Shown here in pieces: positions 11,297-22,245 of a DNA stretch of 64,000 nucleotides. Origin of the DNA: Chlorops oryzae (lineage: Eukaryota > Arthropoda > Insecta > Diptera > Chloropidae). The stretch's first letter is position 1; each line of letters starts with the position of its first letter. The position numbers and the translations under genes are program-made. The notes beneath the pieces are model-generated. The model was not told the DNA's origin and made no database searches. It saw only the letters and a list, made by a program, of their open reading frames with translations. The DNA is taken from assembly GCA_020466095.1 (NCBI GenBank), contig CM035808.1, positions 22,379,296 through 22,443,295 on the forward strand, read 5' to 3'.

Positions 11297-12205
11297 TAGG
11301 GTTGTAAAAAAAAACATTCAAAGTTTCGATTTAATCGATTTTTTTTGGCTTTCGATCGATTTTTTTTAGAATCGATTATGTTTTTTTTCGATTTTTAATA
11401 AAATCGATTTTTTCTTTCGATGTTAAATTTTTTTGGAAACTCTGGAAAATGTTTAAAATATGAGCAAAACGATATGTAAAAATGGAAAAAATAAAGAAAT
11501 TGACGGTCAATTTTTCTGAATGCACCTCCAAAAGTGAACAGAACTATAATTGATTATCATTAATTGACTAGCGTTAGGTAAGGTTAGGTTAGGGTGGCTA
11601 CCCCCTTTAAGGGGACACACATAGGCCGCATATGGGCCCGTTGTGATATCACGAGGGAAGGCATGCCTTCCTAGTTACACCTTTGGTGGAGCCAGTTAGA
11701 CTCATTTATGAAGCGAGCCATGTCTTTTATTCGAACAGGAGTTAGCTCGGTGAGGGAGGAGAAGCAGAAGGAGTCGAGCAGCCTGGATTTTCTCCTGGCC
11801 AGACTCGGGCAGTGACACTTGAGGTGGCTTGCTGGTTCTTCTTCCTCCTCCGATCTGCAACTTCTACAGTGTAAAAGACCTCAATTATTGATTGACTGCT
11901 TAAACATAAGTCAATCTTGCTCTTCGATTCTTTGGCAATTCCCCTTTGTAGTTGCGTTGAACGGCAACTGTTATTTTTCGACTTTTACCCCATTCGCGAA
12001 GGAATACTTTTAAAAAAAACTGTTACTCTGTTATTTTATAAACTTCAGAAAACAAAAAATAGGCATTATAAATAGGTTTGGAAAAAATGAAAAATAAATC
12101 GATTTAATCGATTTATTGCTTCAATTAATCATCCAACATCGATTTATAACTATGCAGGTCTTCGATTAATCGAAAATCGATTTTTTCTTAAATTTTACAA
12201 CTCTA
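11297..12205. mobile_element. hAT-type non-autonomous element with a LINE tail inserted
   Basis: The ends are TAGGGTTGTAAAA (11297) and TTTTACAACTCTA (to 12205), near-perfect inverted repeats. They are flanked by a perfect 8-bp duplication GCTTATAC at 11289-11296 and 12206-12213. Subterminal ATCGATT words recur at both ends. A LINE 3' tail sits in the middle (11574-11871). No transposase remains. Confidence 0.85.
11574..11871 (-). pseudogene. Jockey-like LINE 3' end, copy 1 (RT/RNase H tail plus 3' UTR)
   Basis: The minus strand encodes a cysteine-rich tail typical of Jockey-type non-LTR elements: CRSCRSEEEEE, then HLKCHCPSLARRKSRLL, then IRDMARF-like KDMARFINESNWL, then a stop. A short 3' UTR follows, containing ATCACAACGGGCC and a hairpin of CCCCTTAAAGGGGG. 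It ends in tandem AACCT units (11574-11598 on the plus strand as TTAGG-type units). It is 5'-truncated. No clean target duplication was found. A related, longer piece lies at 36.7-37.1 kb. Confidence 0.7.
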
Positions 12206-12213
12206 GCTTATAC

Positions 12214-15000
12214 CGACCGGTTTGCATTCAAATGGTATATACAATAAACTTCTTGGGACTTCTGACCGATATTTATTTCAACTCAAATTGTTCTTGTGAG
12301 ATGGGAAATTAATGAAAATAATAGAAATTTATATATAGAATTTAAAAAAATATAAAAAATACAATTTATTAGAAATTAATTTAAAAAAATTGAGTAAAAT
12401 AAGAACTCTGAAGACCCTAAACTTTCATCATCCAAAATATTTTGTTTCCTCAGAAAATTAGAAAATGGCAGAAAGAATCTTCGAAAAAAGCAATCTTACT
12501 GTGCCCACCTTATCCATTCTTTCATCAGTATATAAAAACATTGAAATAGGGGAGAAAAACTTTGTATACTTATGGCAACAATAATAAACGAAAGCTTTTG
12601 AGCCGCTAGGGCCTCGAATTTCTCTCAATAAGGCAATGTAAAAGCTTACTTTCATACTGAAGTGTTAAGGGAATCTTTCAAGCCCAATTTTAAAAGAACC
12701 GAAAGAAAAACCCCTTCTCAATCTAATGAAAATATGGATCATAACTTTAGTTTAAACCAAAAACTTTTAAAAAATTATGCTCAAATAAATCTTGTGACAG
12801 CAACAGCTGTCTTGGCTTCAAAACGCCACAAATAAATTGCTCCAACAAAAGAATAAAAATTGAAATTAATTATTATCCTATAAATATTCTGAGCTTTCAA
12901 AAACGAGTGCTTTTCTGGTATTTTGAACAGTTAAAATTCATCATAGAACGAGTAAATTTTAGAATTTTTAACAAAAACTTCATAGTTCGAAGTAAAATAT
13001 TATGGAAAAGGATTACTTTTGTCACTTGTAAGGGGTCTAACGCGACATGAAACTGTTTGGAGTTAGAGTCTCGTCGAAGACAATTATTTGAGATGTTTTA
13101 ATAAAATCTCGATCATACGGCCGTTAAGTTCATTTATTCCAAACCGTTGCATCTAAGGATTATCGTTTATTCTGTAATTACGAGCTCCATTTACGATAAA
13201 CCGGCTTAGATTAATGAAGGTGGTTTTTAATCTCTCTTTTTCTGCTGTGACACCTTTCACCGCTTCATACAGTGTTAAAAGCAAAAAAAAAAAAAGAATT
13301 ATAATACTTAAATAAATAAATAAAAAATACAATAAAAGAAAATAAAGTGAAATGAAAGAAATAAATGAAGTATTTAATGAACTGTTGTTATTGTCAAAAA
13401 CTTGTTCTCTCATCTGTTCTTTTATCCTGGACAACCGCCGGAGATAAGCTTGATTGTATGGGGATTTTATTGCGCAGCAAAGGGTATTGGAGTTTTTATT
13501 TTATTGCTCTTCTCAACAAGACTTCAGACTTCAGAAGAAGTTTTTGCTTCCATTTCAACTTTATTTCTTCATTTTTTCTAGCTTCTTACCAAAAGAGAAA
13601 ATTTCCCTTTTTGTTGTGTGTTGGAGTTGTGCCTACATACACTTCGTTTGTAGGTGTAATAAAAAACATAGCATGAGAAGAATTCTCTCATGCGATAAAA
13701 TATTATATTCGTTGAGTGTTCGCATAAATGTCTTTGAATCCGTAACTTTGTGAAGCACTTATGTGGAATGGAGTTTCATAAAACTGTCAAACTTCTATAG
13801 GTAGAACTTGTGTTATTCGATTCGGAAATTGCGCTTTGATTAGGGTTATCAAATGGATTGAGCAAAAAAATAGAACATTTCATTGTCCTTTTTCTCGAGT
13901 TTGGAGCATTTTAGACTTGAAATACATCATTGTTCGAATAACTTGATTATACATACGTAAGTTCCTTTCTAGCTAATATTATATTTAACCACTGAAAAAC
14001 TTTCAATTCATGTAATCATGAGGTTCATGTACTGGGAAAATTTTTTTCGACAAAATTATCAGTACACGAGTCGCAAAATCAATGCATTAAATGCAACATA
14101 AGTTCACTTGTTAACCCTAGTTTGGATTGACATAGAATTTTTTTAACTTGAAGTGCCATAAGTCAAAGGAATTCTTTGGATTTTGACGATTGGAAGAAAT
14201 GGATTTTTATTGGCGGAAATCAGTGAAAACGCTTATGAAATCTTATACGAAAAAATTCTATGTATTTTTCATTTTTAGTTTCGTTGCCATTTTATGAATA
14301 CTTTCACTCGTAAATGATTTCCAAAAGTCCATTGTATGGCTTCTTATGACCATTTTTCTCCATATGTATGTTGTATACGTTTGACATTTGAAAAAAAAAA
14401 AAAAAGTCTCACATAAAGCAATAAAACACCCCCACATGTGGGTTTTTGTATGGCTCTACAAATGTTTAGTCATAAATCACGAAACAAAAGTCGAAAGAGT
14501 ATAAAACTTTTTTTGAGCAATTTCATCAAACTGTGGCCACGCCGCAATGGCAGCTCAATGCACAAAAAAAAAAAAAAAAAAAAAAATCGAAATAAAAGAA
14601 AATACTTCCAAAACAGTTGCCATTCCCGACTGTGATAAAATGCAATAAAAAGCATAAATTAAAAATTATTGCGGTCATTCTTAACAGGCGAATTCGCTTG
14701 TGCGATATTTTCTATCTTCATTGGCCAATTGGGATGGACACCATTTATCCTAACAAGTTCGTAAATTCGCGAATATTAAAGCTAATTATATCCAAAATGA
14801 GCGAAGCTTATCGCCCATCATACTTAATTAAAGATCTTCGGAAAAAAAGCTTTGATGAAAAAGATTTCTTATAAATACTATAGTGCAATTTATAAAAGTT
14901 CGCTTTTACGCACTAAAATGAAATAATTAAATAAATAAATAAATAATTACTAGTAAAAAAAAATATATGCCAATGGAAATTCTAACTTCGGCATTTTGTA
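12214..15000. other. Unassigned AT-rich DNA
   Basis: Homopolymer runs near 13287-13298, 14389-14404 and 14565-14586. A short near-palindrome GCATGAGA...TCTCATGC lies at about 13673-13695. No gene is supported. Confidence 0.4.
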
Positions 15001-15587
15001 TTTTTATACCCGACACACTCTGTGTCGAGGGTGTATTGCGTTTATGTGGTTGTGTGTAACGCCCAGAACCAGTCGAGATAGACCATACAAAATAAAAGTA
15101 TATAGAAATGATCAGCGTCACCAGGAGATTCGATTTAGCCATGTCCGTCTGTCTGTATACAGTTTTCTTTTCGAAGCAGTTGAGCTATCTTGACGGATTT
15201 TGGTATACGTGCTCACGGACATGAGTAAGAACAAGTTCGAGAATGGACTCGATCGGGCCATTTTTAAGGGTACCTCCAGTACTAGGGTCTGTTACAAAAA
15301 TCCCAAAACTGCCCCAAAATCAGACTTTTTCGAAATATTTCAATGAAACTTAAAATTTGAGCGTATATTTAAGCCTCCGATTAGAATTGGGCGTGGCAAA
15401 GAGGCGGTTTTCATAAAGAAATTGAACGAAATTCGGTATATGGGGCGCCTAATAGCCTTAGAAATCTCTAGAATATTCTTTCTAATGGACCTGCTTTTTG
15501 GACGTGTTTTAAAAATTGTTTGAACATGTGCGTCTGTCTCGGGTATTTTATTGTCAGGCTCGCCTGACTATGCAACCTTACTTGTTT
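15001..15587 (+). mobile_element. HINE family A, copy 2 (internally deleted)
   Basis: It has the same TTTTTATACCCGACACACTC start, ATGATCAGCGTCACCAGGAG block, GGTACCTCCAGTACTAGGGT block and TCAGGCTCGCCTGA hairpin, ending CTTACTTGTTT. It is shorter than copy 1: the (GTCY)n array is reduced to two or three units (about 15144-15153) and one internal GGGCGTGGC segment is lost. Confidence 0.8.
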
Positions 15588-15614
15588 CTGTTTATATGTG
15601 TCTTGGTTCATATA

Positions 15615-16897
15615 ACAGGTTGGCTGATAAGTCCCCGGTCTAACAAAGAAAAACACATTTTTTTGTCAAAATTCGTTTTTATTATTCAACATAGTTCCCT
15701 TCAAGAGCGATACAACGATTATAACGACCTTCAAATTTTTTGATACCATTTTGGTAGTACTCCTTCGGTTTTGCCTCAGTTTCGGCGATCACCTCTTCAT
15801 TGCAGCCAAATTTTTTCCCTGCGAGCATCCTTTTGAGGTCTGAGAACAAGAAAAAGTCGCTGGGGGCCAGATCTGGAGAATACGGTGGGTGGGGAAGCAA
15901 TTCGAAGCCTAATTCATGAATTTTTGCCATCGTTCTCAATGACTTGTGGCACGGTGCGTTGTCTTGGTGGAACAACATTTTTTTCTTCTTCATATGGGGC
16001 CTTTTTGCCGCGATTTCGACCTTCAAACGCTCCAATAACGACATATAATAGTCACTGTTGATGGTTTTTCCCTTCTCAAGATAATCGATAAAAATTATTC
16101 CATGCCCATCCCAAAAAACAGAGGCCATTACTTTGCCAGCGGACTTTTGAGTCTTTCCACGCTTCGGAGACGGTTCACCGATCGCTGTCCTCTCAGCCGA
16201 CTGTCGATTGGACTCAGGAGTGTAGTGATAGAACCATGTTTCATCCATTGTCACATATCGACGCAAAAACTCGGGTGTATTGCGAGTTAACAGCTGCAAA
16301 CACCGCTCAGAATCATCAACACGTTGTTGTTTTTGGTCAAATGTGAGCTCGCGCGGCACCCATTTTGCACAGAGCTTTTTCATATCCAAATATTGATGAA
16401 TGATATGACCAACACGTTCCTTTGATATCTTAAAGACCTCTGCTATCTCGATCAACTTCATTTTACGGTCATTCAAAATCATTTTGTGAAATTTTTTGAT
16501 GTTTTCGTCGGTAACCACCTCTTTCGGGCGTCCACTGCGTTCACCGTCCTCCGTGCTCATTTCACCACGCTTGAATTTTGCATACCAATCAATTATTGTT
16601 GATTTTCCTGGGGCAGAGTCCGGAAACTCATTATCAAGCCAAGTTTTTGCTTCCACTGTATTTTTTTCCCTTCAGAAAACAGTATTTTATCAAAACACGA
16701 AATTCCTTTTTTTCCATTTTTTTTCACAATAACAAAAGTTGCTTCACAAAAGACGCTCTATCTCACAAACTAATTGACTTACAGACGTCAAATTTTGACA
16801 CGAATCATTTGAAGGTTGCCACTATATAAAAATAATATGCATTTAATACTAGCGACGGCATCTATGTGTCAGACCGGGGACTTATCAGCCAACCTGT
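15615..16897 (-). mobile_element. mariner, irritans subfamily (Himar1-like), copy 1
   Basis: A 1283-bp Tc1/mariner element. Both ends read ACAGGTTGGCTGATAAGTCC inward, as inverted repeats of about 27 bp, and the element is flanked by TA (15613-15614 and 16898-16899). It lies just downstream of a HINE. Its transposase frame is on the minus strand and is broken (see the next entry). Confidence 0.95.
15682..16717 (-). pseudogene. mariner transposase, frameshifted, copy 1
   Basis: The cut-and-paste transposase of a mariner element, which acts at TA sites. Visible parts: the N-terminal helix-turn-helix region (GKSTIIDWYAKFKRGEMS, then ISKERVGHIIHQYL), the WVPRELTFDQ linker, and the catalytic DD34D set. 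The aspartates lie in VTMDETW and HQDNAPCH and in SPDLAPSDFFLF, exactly 34 residues after the second. The original start is at 16717. One extra A in a run near 16665 shifts the frame, so the longest open frame (324 codons) begins at an internal Met at 16656. A 12-bp deletion near 15778 removes four residues (AYFE region) relative to copy 2. Catalytic residues survive, but the frameshift should inactivate it. Confidence 0.93.
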
Positions 16898-17026
16898 TAA
16901 GATACTGAAGGGTAATCTTACCGTCGACCTGCCGTTGTTAATTACAGGATTTTGTATATGTAATCATCTTGAGTTAGTAAAAGAACGGAGTTATCCAGAC
17001 CATTGAAGCTAAAATTTAGAAAGGAC

Positions 17027-17029
<3 letters not shown>

Positions 17030-17106
<77 letters not shown>

Positions 17107-18040
17107 TACAAAAAGAAATGGATCATCGGAAAAAGGCATGAAGAAAGGAAAACCAAGATGACAGAAAAAGATTCAGAAAAAGAGAGAAAGGCGAAAATAG
17201 AAAGAGATAGAGTTAGATAAAAAAGAGAGTGAAAAAGAAATAGTAAGAGAGGAAGAAAGAGAGAAAGAAAGAGAGAAAAGAAAATGAGCGAGAGAAAAAG
17301 AGCGAAAGAAAAAATGGAGATAAAGGGATAAAAAGGGAGAGAAAGAGAGAAAGGGAGACAAAGGAAGAGAAAGAGAGCGAAAGAGAGAGAAAGACATAAA
17401 AAGAGAAATATAAAGAGAGAGATAGAGAAGGATAGAGAGAAGGATACAGATAGAGACAGAGAGAGAGGGGAAAGGAGAGTGAGAAAAGAAGAGAGAGGAA
17501 AGGCGAATGAGAAAAGAAGAGGGAAGAAAGAAGAGAGAGGAAAGAAGATAGAGAGAAAAGAAGAGAGAGAGAGAGGAAAGAAAAGATAGAGGAAAGAAGA
17601 GAGAGAGGAAAGAAGAGAGAGGAAAGAAGAGAGAGACGAAAAAAGAGAGAGAAGAATGAAGAGAGTGAGAGGAAAGAAGAGAGAGGAAAGAAGAGAGAGA
17701 AAAGAAGAGAGAGGAAAGAAGAGAGAGAAAAGAAGAGATCGGAAAGAAAAGAGGGGAAAGAAGAGAGAGAAAAGAAGAGAGAGAAAAGAAGAGAGAGGAA
17801 AGAAGAGAGAGGAAAGAAGAGAGAGACGAAAAAAGAGAGAGAAGAATGAAGAGAGTGAGAGGAAAGAAGAGAGAGGAAAGAAGAGAGAGGAAAGAAGAGA
17901 GAGGAAAGAAGAGAGAGAAAAGAAGAGATCGGAAAGAAAAGAGGGGAAAGAAGAGAGAGAAAAGAAGAGAGAGAAAAGAAGAGAGAGGAAAGAAGAGAGA
18001 GGAAAGGAGGGATAGGAGAAAAGGAGAGAGAGTAAAGAAT
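17030..18040. repeat. Kilobase GA-rich purine tract with a 190-bp tandem unit
   Basis: The plus strand is almost pure purine (GA, GGAAAG and AAAGAAGAGAGAG words). A (GA)n run opens it. From about 17590 to 18007 a unit repeats with a period of exactly 190 bases; markers such as GACGAAAAAAG fall at 17636 and 17826, and GAGATCGG at 17735 and 17925. About 2.2 copies are present. Long open frames on both strands here are a by-product. Confidence 0.9.
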
Positions 18041-19448
18041 CAAATTGAATGGAATTTTTCATTCCTAGATGATTCCAATAAGTTCCAGGAAGTTTTAATG
18101 ACAGTTTTGGTTTCATCGGTTAAATTTCCAGCAACCACTGGAAAATCTTTGATTTGAATGTCAAGCAGAATTCTAGCCTCAATCATTCAGCCTCAGAATA
18201 AAAAAAGGTTCTGCCTAAACCAATGACACGTCAGTAGAAGGGACATCTTTTAAGAATGTCCCTTGTAAAATCATAACACATACAGTTTGACGCCGAATGC
18301 TTATTGAAATCGACAAGAGCCCTGGGCATTAACCGAAACGACAATGTTACGATTGAGCAATGATTTCTAACCAAAATTCAGACAGTTATTAGGCACCATA
18401 ATGTGCTGTGTCATCTTACTTTGCGCCTAATATCCGTTGACAGTGACTATCAGTATGCCAGGCTTGAGGGACGATAACGGTCAGAATGTTTGATTGCAGC
18501 AGCATTCCCCTCATCCATCTGAATGTTGATATACATATATCTATGCCGAAATGGAAATTCTCAAGTCAAAGAGATTTGTGGTTGGTTGGCGGTTTCTGTG
18601 CTAGTCCTTTTCAGCAAATCAATTTCAATGACAGATAAACGAGTTTTCTCTCTTAAATACTTGTAAAAGTATGCTTTCAAATCTGAAACATTTTATTACT
18701 TATATACAAATACACACACACGCACACAAAGATACACTCATGCACCTATGTATATAATGTGAGTATGTATCGCTAGAATGTTATGTTTTGACCTTTCTTA
18801 TCGGAGGAGATATTGTATATTTATAATTGTTGTGTTCCTAAAACTTGATGACATTTCCATTGACCTTCTAAATGGGTTTTTATCGTGAATATCCTACCGC
18901 GAATGAGACTACTCTCCTGATTAATTACAAACATACCAGATCTACATGCCATTCATGTGTCAGCTAATGCACTGAACAGCCTTTTTAAGAATTATGTTCC
19001 CATTGAAACATATCTAGAACCACATTAAACCACTCCCAGAATTGACCATTTTGTCAGCAATTGGAGATCCTGTGTTCCAAATTATAGAAAATCTAATATA
19101 ACCATCATGTAGATCACCTTTCGTCTGCATTCCTACTGTACCAATTGCTGACTCTTATCAATGAAGTGTTGTCAAATTTTTCCTAGTGATCTAGAAAGCA
19201 GTACACCCCCTTTTCAGTAAATTGAGCTCGTTATTGCTGCAGGGTGTATCCAACATTTAACTTGTTCACACAACAATGATTTTGGTAGCTCAAGAAGCAA
19301 AATCAGTGGGCAAAATCATTTAAAATCTTCTATATTTCAAGAGGAATCTTCTGAGCTTGAAGAGCTTTAAACTTTGACTTTTCTGTCCTTAAAGCTATAT
19401 TTAAAGTTCATTTAATACATTTTTTTTTCACCGACTTTTCAATTAAGA
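18041..19448. other. Unassigned AT-rich DNA
   Basis: A short CA-rich run lies near 18713-18730. I see no gene or bounded repeat. Confidence 0.4.
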
Positions 19449-19969
19449 CTTTTTATACCTTTTCCGAAGCAATCGGCATAGCCGATGTAAACTTCTTTAT
19501 AGGCCGTTTACATATGCCGTTTTATTCGCGTTTTAGCTACTTTGCCCGTTTTATCACTAAAACAACTTAGATTTTTCCCGTTTTTTCATATAAAACTAAA
19601 ACGAGAAACTTTCCTGTTTTAATTTAAAACAAGTAGCTAAATAAGATAAATCCTGCTTATAACTGATAAAAAAATCGAAATCTGAGTGTCATCACTATAA
19701 AAATGGAAAACATATGGTCATTGAAATTTCTAATTTAAAAGTTGTGAGGTTGTTTCCACAACCAATGTAGAAAACGAACGCAATTCCAATAAACGCTTAT
19801 TTTCTAAATTACAATATTCACTCATATTTCAAGTGTTGAACAAACAAAAGCTAACCACAAAATGACAAAACGACATGCGCAAATGTAAGCACCTCGTTTT
19901 GACTTAGTCGTTTTAGCTTAAACGAGTAGCGCTAAAACATATATGTAAATGCCCTATTACTTGTTTTAA
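19449..19969 (+). mobile_element. Minimal HINE (family C) interrupted by a MITE
   Basis: Only the two ends of a family C HINE are left. TTTTTATACCTTTTCCGAAG is joined directly to CAATCGGCATAGCCGATG (the 3' hairpin), then GTAAACTTCTTTA. The final CTTGTTTT is displaced to 19960 by a 457-bp insertion. Compared with the 1.2-kb copy at 44.4 kb, everything between the first ~20 bases and the terminal hairpin is gone. Confidence 0.75.
19500..19956. mobile_element. MITE, Harbinger-like (TTA target duplication)
   Basis: The inverted ends are TAGGCCGTTTACATAT and, from the right, TAGGGCATTTACATAT. It is flanked by TTA (19497-19499 and 19957-19959). The uninterrupted paralogue at 45608-45620 reads CTTCTTTACTTGTTTT, so both junctions are exact. 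GTTTTAGC(T/G)... words recur in both orientations inside. It is non-coding. A 3-bp TTA duplication suggests PIF/Harbinger, though the termini begin TAGG rather than GG. Confidence 0.75.
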
Positions 19970-22040
19970 ATAGTTTTTTTTTTAGATTAAAGAGACAAAT
20001 CGATTCAAGTTCTCTGTCCTGTACATCCACACTTTATTTTCTCATTTCAGAAGGATATTGTAATGAAAAATACGAACAAAAACAATAGATCCCAAGAGCA
20101 AAATCATCGTATTTATTAAATTCAATTGTATATCGCTGAGATGAAAACGACACCAGCGTCCTTGCGTCAAAGCTTAAGTATTCTTATCTCACCTCTTCAG
20201 TTGCATTTATGCATTTTTAAACACTTTTCGATTCAGAATATGGACTGAAAGTAAACTAACACAGAAATAAGGATGTTGAACAAAAGGCAATAAAATGAGA
20301 GACCCTTAAACGATTGAAAGCGGATAAAATGAAAGAAACAATTTACAAAAAAAAAGTGTTAATGGCGAACGAAAAGCATCCGATATCAAAGCACGAATGA
20401 CCGCACATTAAGACCGCGACCACAACTGTAGGGGCCGAGGATTACAGGGGGATTTCACACCTAGCCAGAGATATTCCTGGCAAAAGTGGCAATTGTCGGT
20501 GATTTTGTCCATTTGCCAATTTCGTTGTCGTGAGCAACGTGTTCAGCCTGACGAACGGACGACTCCTCCCCGTGGACATGCTTCATTATGTACAGCAAAT
20601 ATCAGATTTTCAATTCAAATTGCACACGAAATGCTTCAACTGGAAACATTTTCCGCTTTACAAGCTTAAATGTTAAAGCATAATTGACACCTCTCTGCAA
20701 TATTGCAATTTGCATTCGGTTGCCAACCGATGATAAGCTTCTTTTATTATGACTGCATGATGGTCCTTATTATTGTTTTTTTTTTGCTCCTTTCTTTATG
20801 CTTTAATTTTTTACCTCAAAATCGATTCGAGCAGAAGGATAATCGAGCAGAAGGATACAACCACGGAGATATGTAATCTGCTAAGCGATTTCTCTTGCTT
20901 GATCAAGCAATTCCCGCTCTTGCATGCCAAATGGTTATTAGTCCGTGTATAATCTGATTATGTTCTGCTTTATATTTTACTCCTCAGACTGTTTGAGGAT
21001 TCTAGAGAAGGCAAAACAAAACCCGCTCTGGCGTGTTATTATTTTCTAGTGAATTTTTTTTTTCAAGACTTTTCGCAACAAGGATAACAAAATTTGTTGA
21101 CAACCTGGCTGCCTTTGGTTTAGTTGGCCCAAGTGGATTATTTATCTATGCTTTGGACTACTGTTGCATGAATTTTAATGGACCTAAAGGAAGAAGCCAT
21201 GAGAGCAAGAGAGTGAGGAAGAGAGAGAGAGCAGAGAAAAAGCATTTTTCTGTCAACGAAATGCAATTAAGAAAACCTTTAGACGTGCGAAACTTTAACA
21301 AAAAAAAAAAACTTAAGCAGAGATTAGTAATTGCTGAAGCTGCAAAGTCTTGCGGTTACGGAAAAGGAATTATGAGATTAACACGTTTTCAAAATATCAT
21401 AAAGCCATCATAGGAAAGCATCTACGATGAAGTGATTTAAAGCTAAAGTTGTGTGATTTAACTTAAGACGTTAACGGTATTTAAGAAGTTTTTACCTCAA
21501 TTCTTACGTTAAGTTGGATTTTCGAAAGCTTATCCTTAATTTGAATTTTCCGGTAAGTCAAAACTTACCGAGCCTTTAAAGTATCCAACCTAAGGAACTA
21601 TTTAAGATCTCATTTCCGAATGTATTACATTTTTTTTAATGGGGGAAAAAAGAAAATACAATCCTAAAAGAAAAGCCTTTTTCATTAGAGATATAAAATT
21701 TCTTAAGAGGTTTTTTTCTAAGGAATTCTGTAGATTGCACTAAAATGCAAATAAAATCGAAATGACTACTTAAAATACCCATTTCTTCTGTTTTATCTGT
21801 GCTATTTAGAAATTCTATTTCTTCCCATTAAAAGCATCTCGTCTCGATGTCATTGATGGCCATGCAAGCAGGCGGCAGCCGGCAGGCAGCAGGCGCGTAA
21901 GCAAGTTAGTAAATTCATCGACAATCACTAGGCATCTGCTCTCAAATTTGCAAAGCATAAAATGACAGGACGGACGATACGCAAATGACAGAGCACGCGA
22001 AGCTTTTTAGCCAGACAGGCTCATCTGCATAATAACATCA
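19970..22040. other. Unassigned AT-rich DNA
   Basis: A 16-bp tandem doublet (AATCGAGCAGAAGGAT) lies at about 20821-20856. Open frames near 21033-21413 show no family signature. No gene is supported. Confidence 0.4.
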
Positions 22041-22245
22041 GTGGCATATGGTGAGGTTGCCAAAAGCAATGAAGGCCATAGTGCATGCCACCATACTATT
22101 GCCTCGACTAATGCTACTTGGACTGCTGCTGCCACTTCCACACTGCTTGAGACCTTCAATGACGTGCCTCAAAGTGTCTTTGACGATTTGTTGATGTTGC
22201 AACAGCTGTTTGGATTGCTGCTTGACTGATTTTAGTCGGTAGCTT
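22041..22245. other. Possible exon-like, less AT-rich patch (strand unclear)
   Basis: On the minus strand a frame of about 70 codons is open after a TTCTAG acceptor-like site. It encodes a glutamine- and serine-rich segment (KQLLQHQQIVKDTLRHVIE, then GSGSSSPSSISRG) that resembles ordinary fly protein sequence. On the plus strand a 62-codon frame also starts at 22041. No donor site or partner exon was identified, so this is only a candidate. Confidence 0.2.

Noticed and set aside
11574..11600. Interstitial telomeric (TTAGG)n repeat
   Set aside because: Only a few imperfect units, and they sit exactly at a LINE 3' terminus, so they are the element's tail.
17016..18157. Long open frames on both strands (up to 366 codons), Ser/Phe/Leu-rich on one strand and Arg/Lys/Glu-rich on the other
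   Set aside because: They arise from the GA-rich purine tract, which lacks stop codons by composition. No family features.
21033..21413. 126-codon plus-strand frame
   Set aside because: No similarity to a known family by eye, Lys/Arg-rich low-complexity end, no splice or promoter context.
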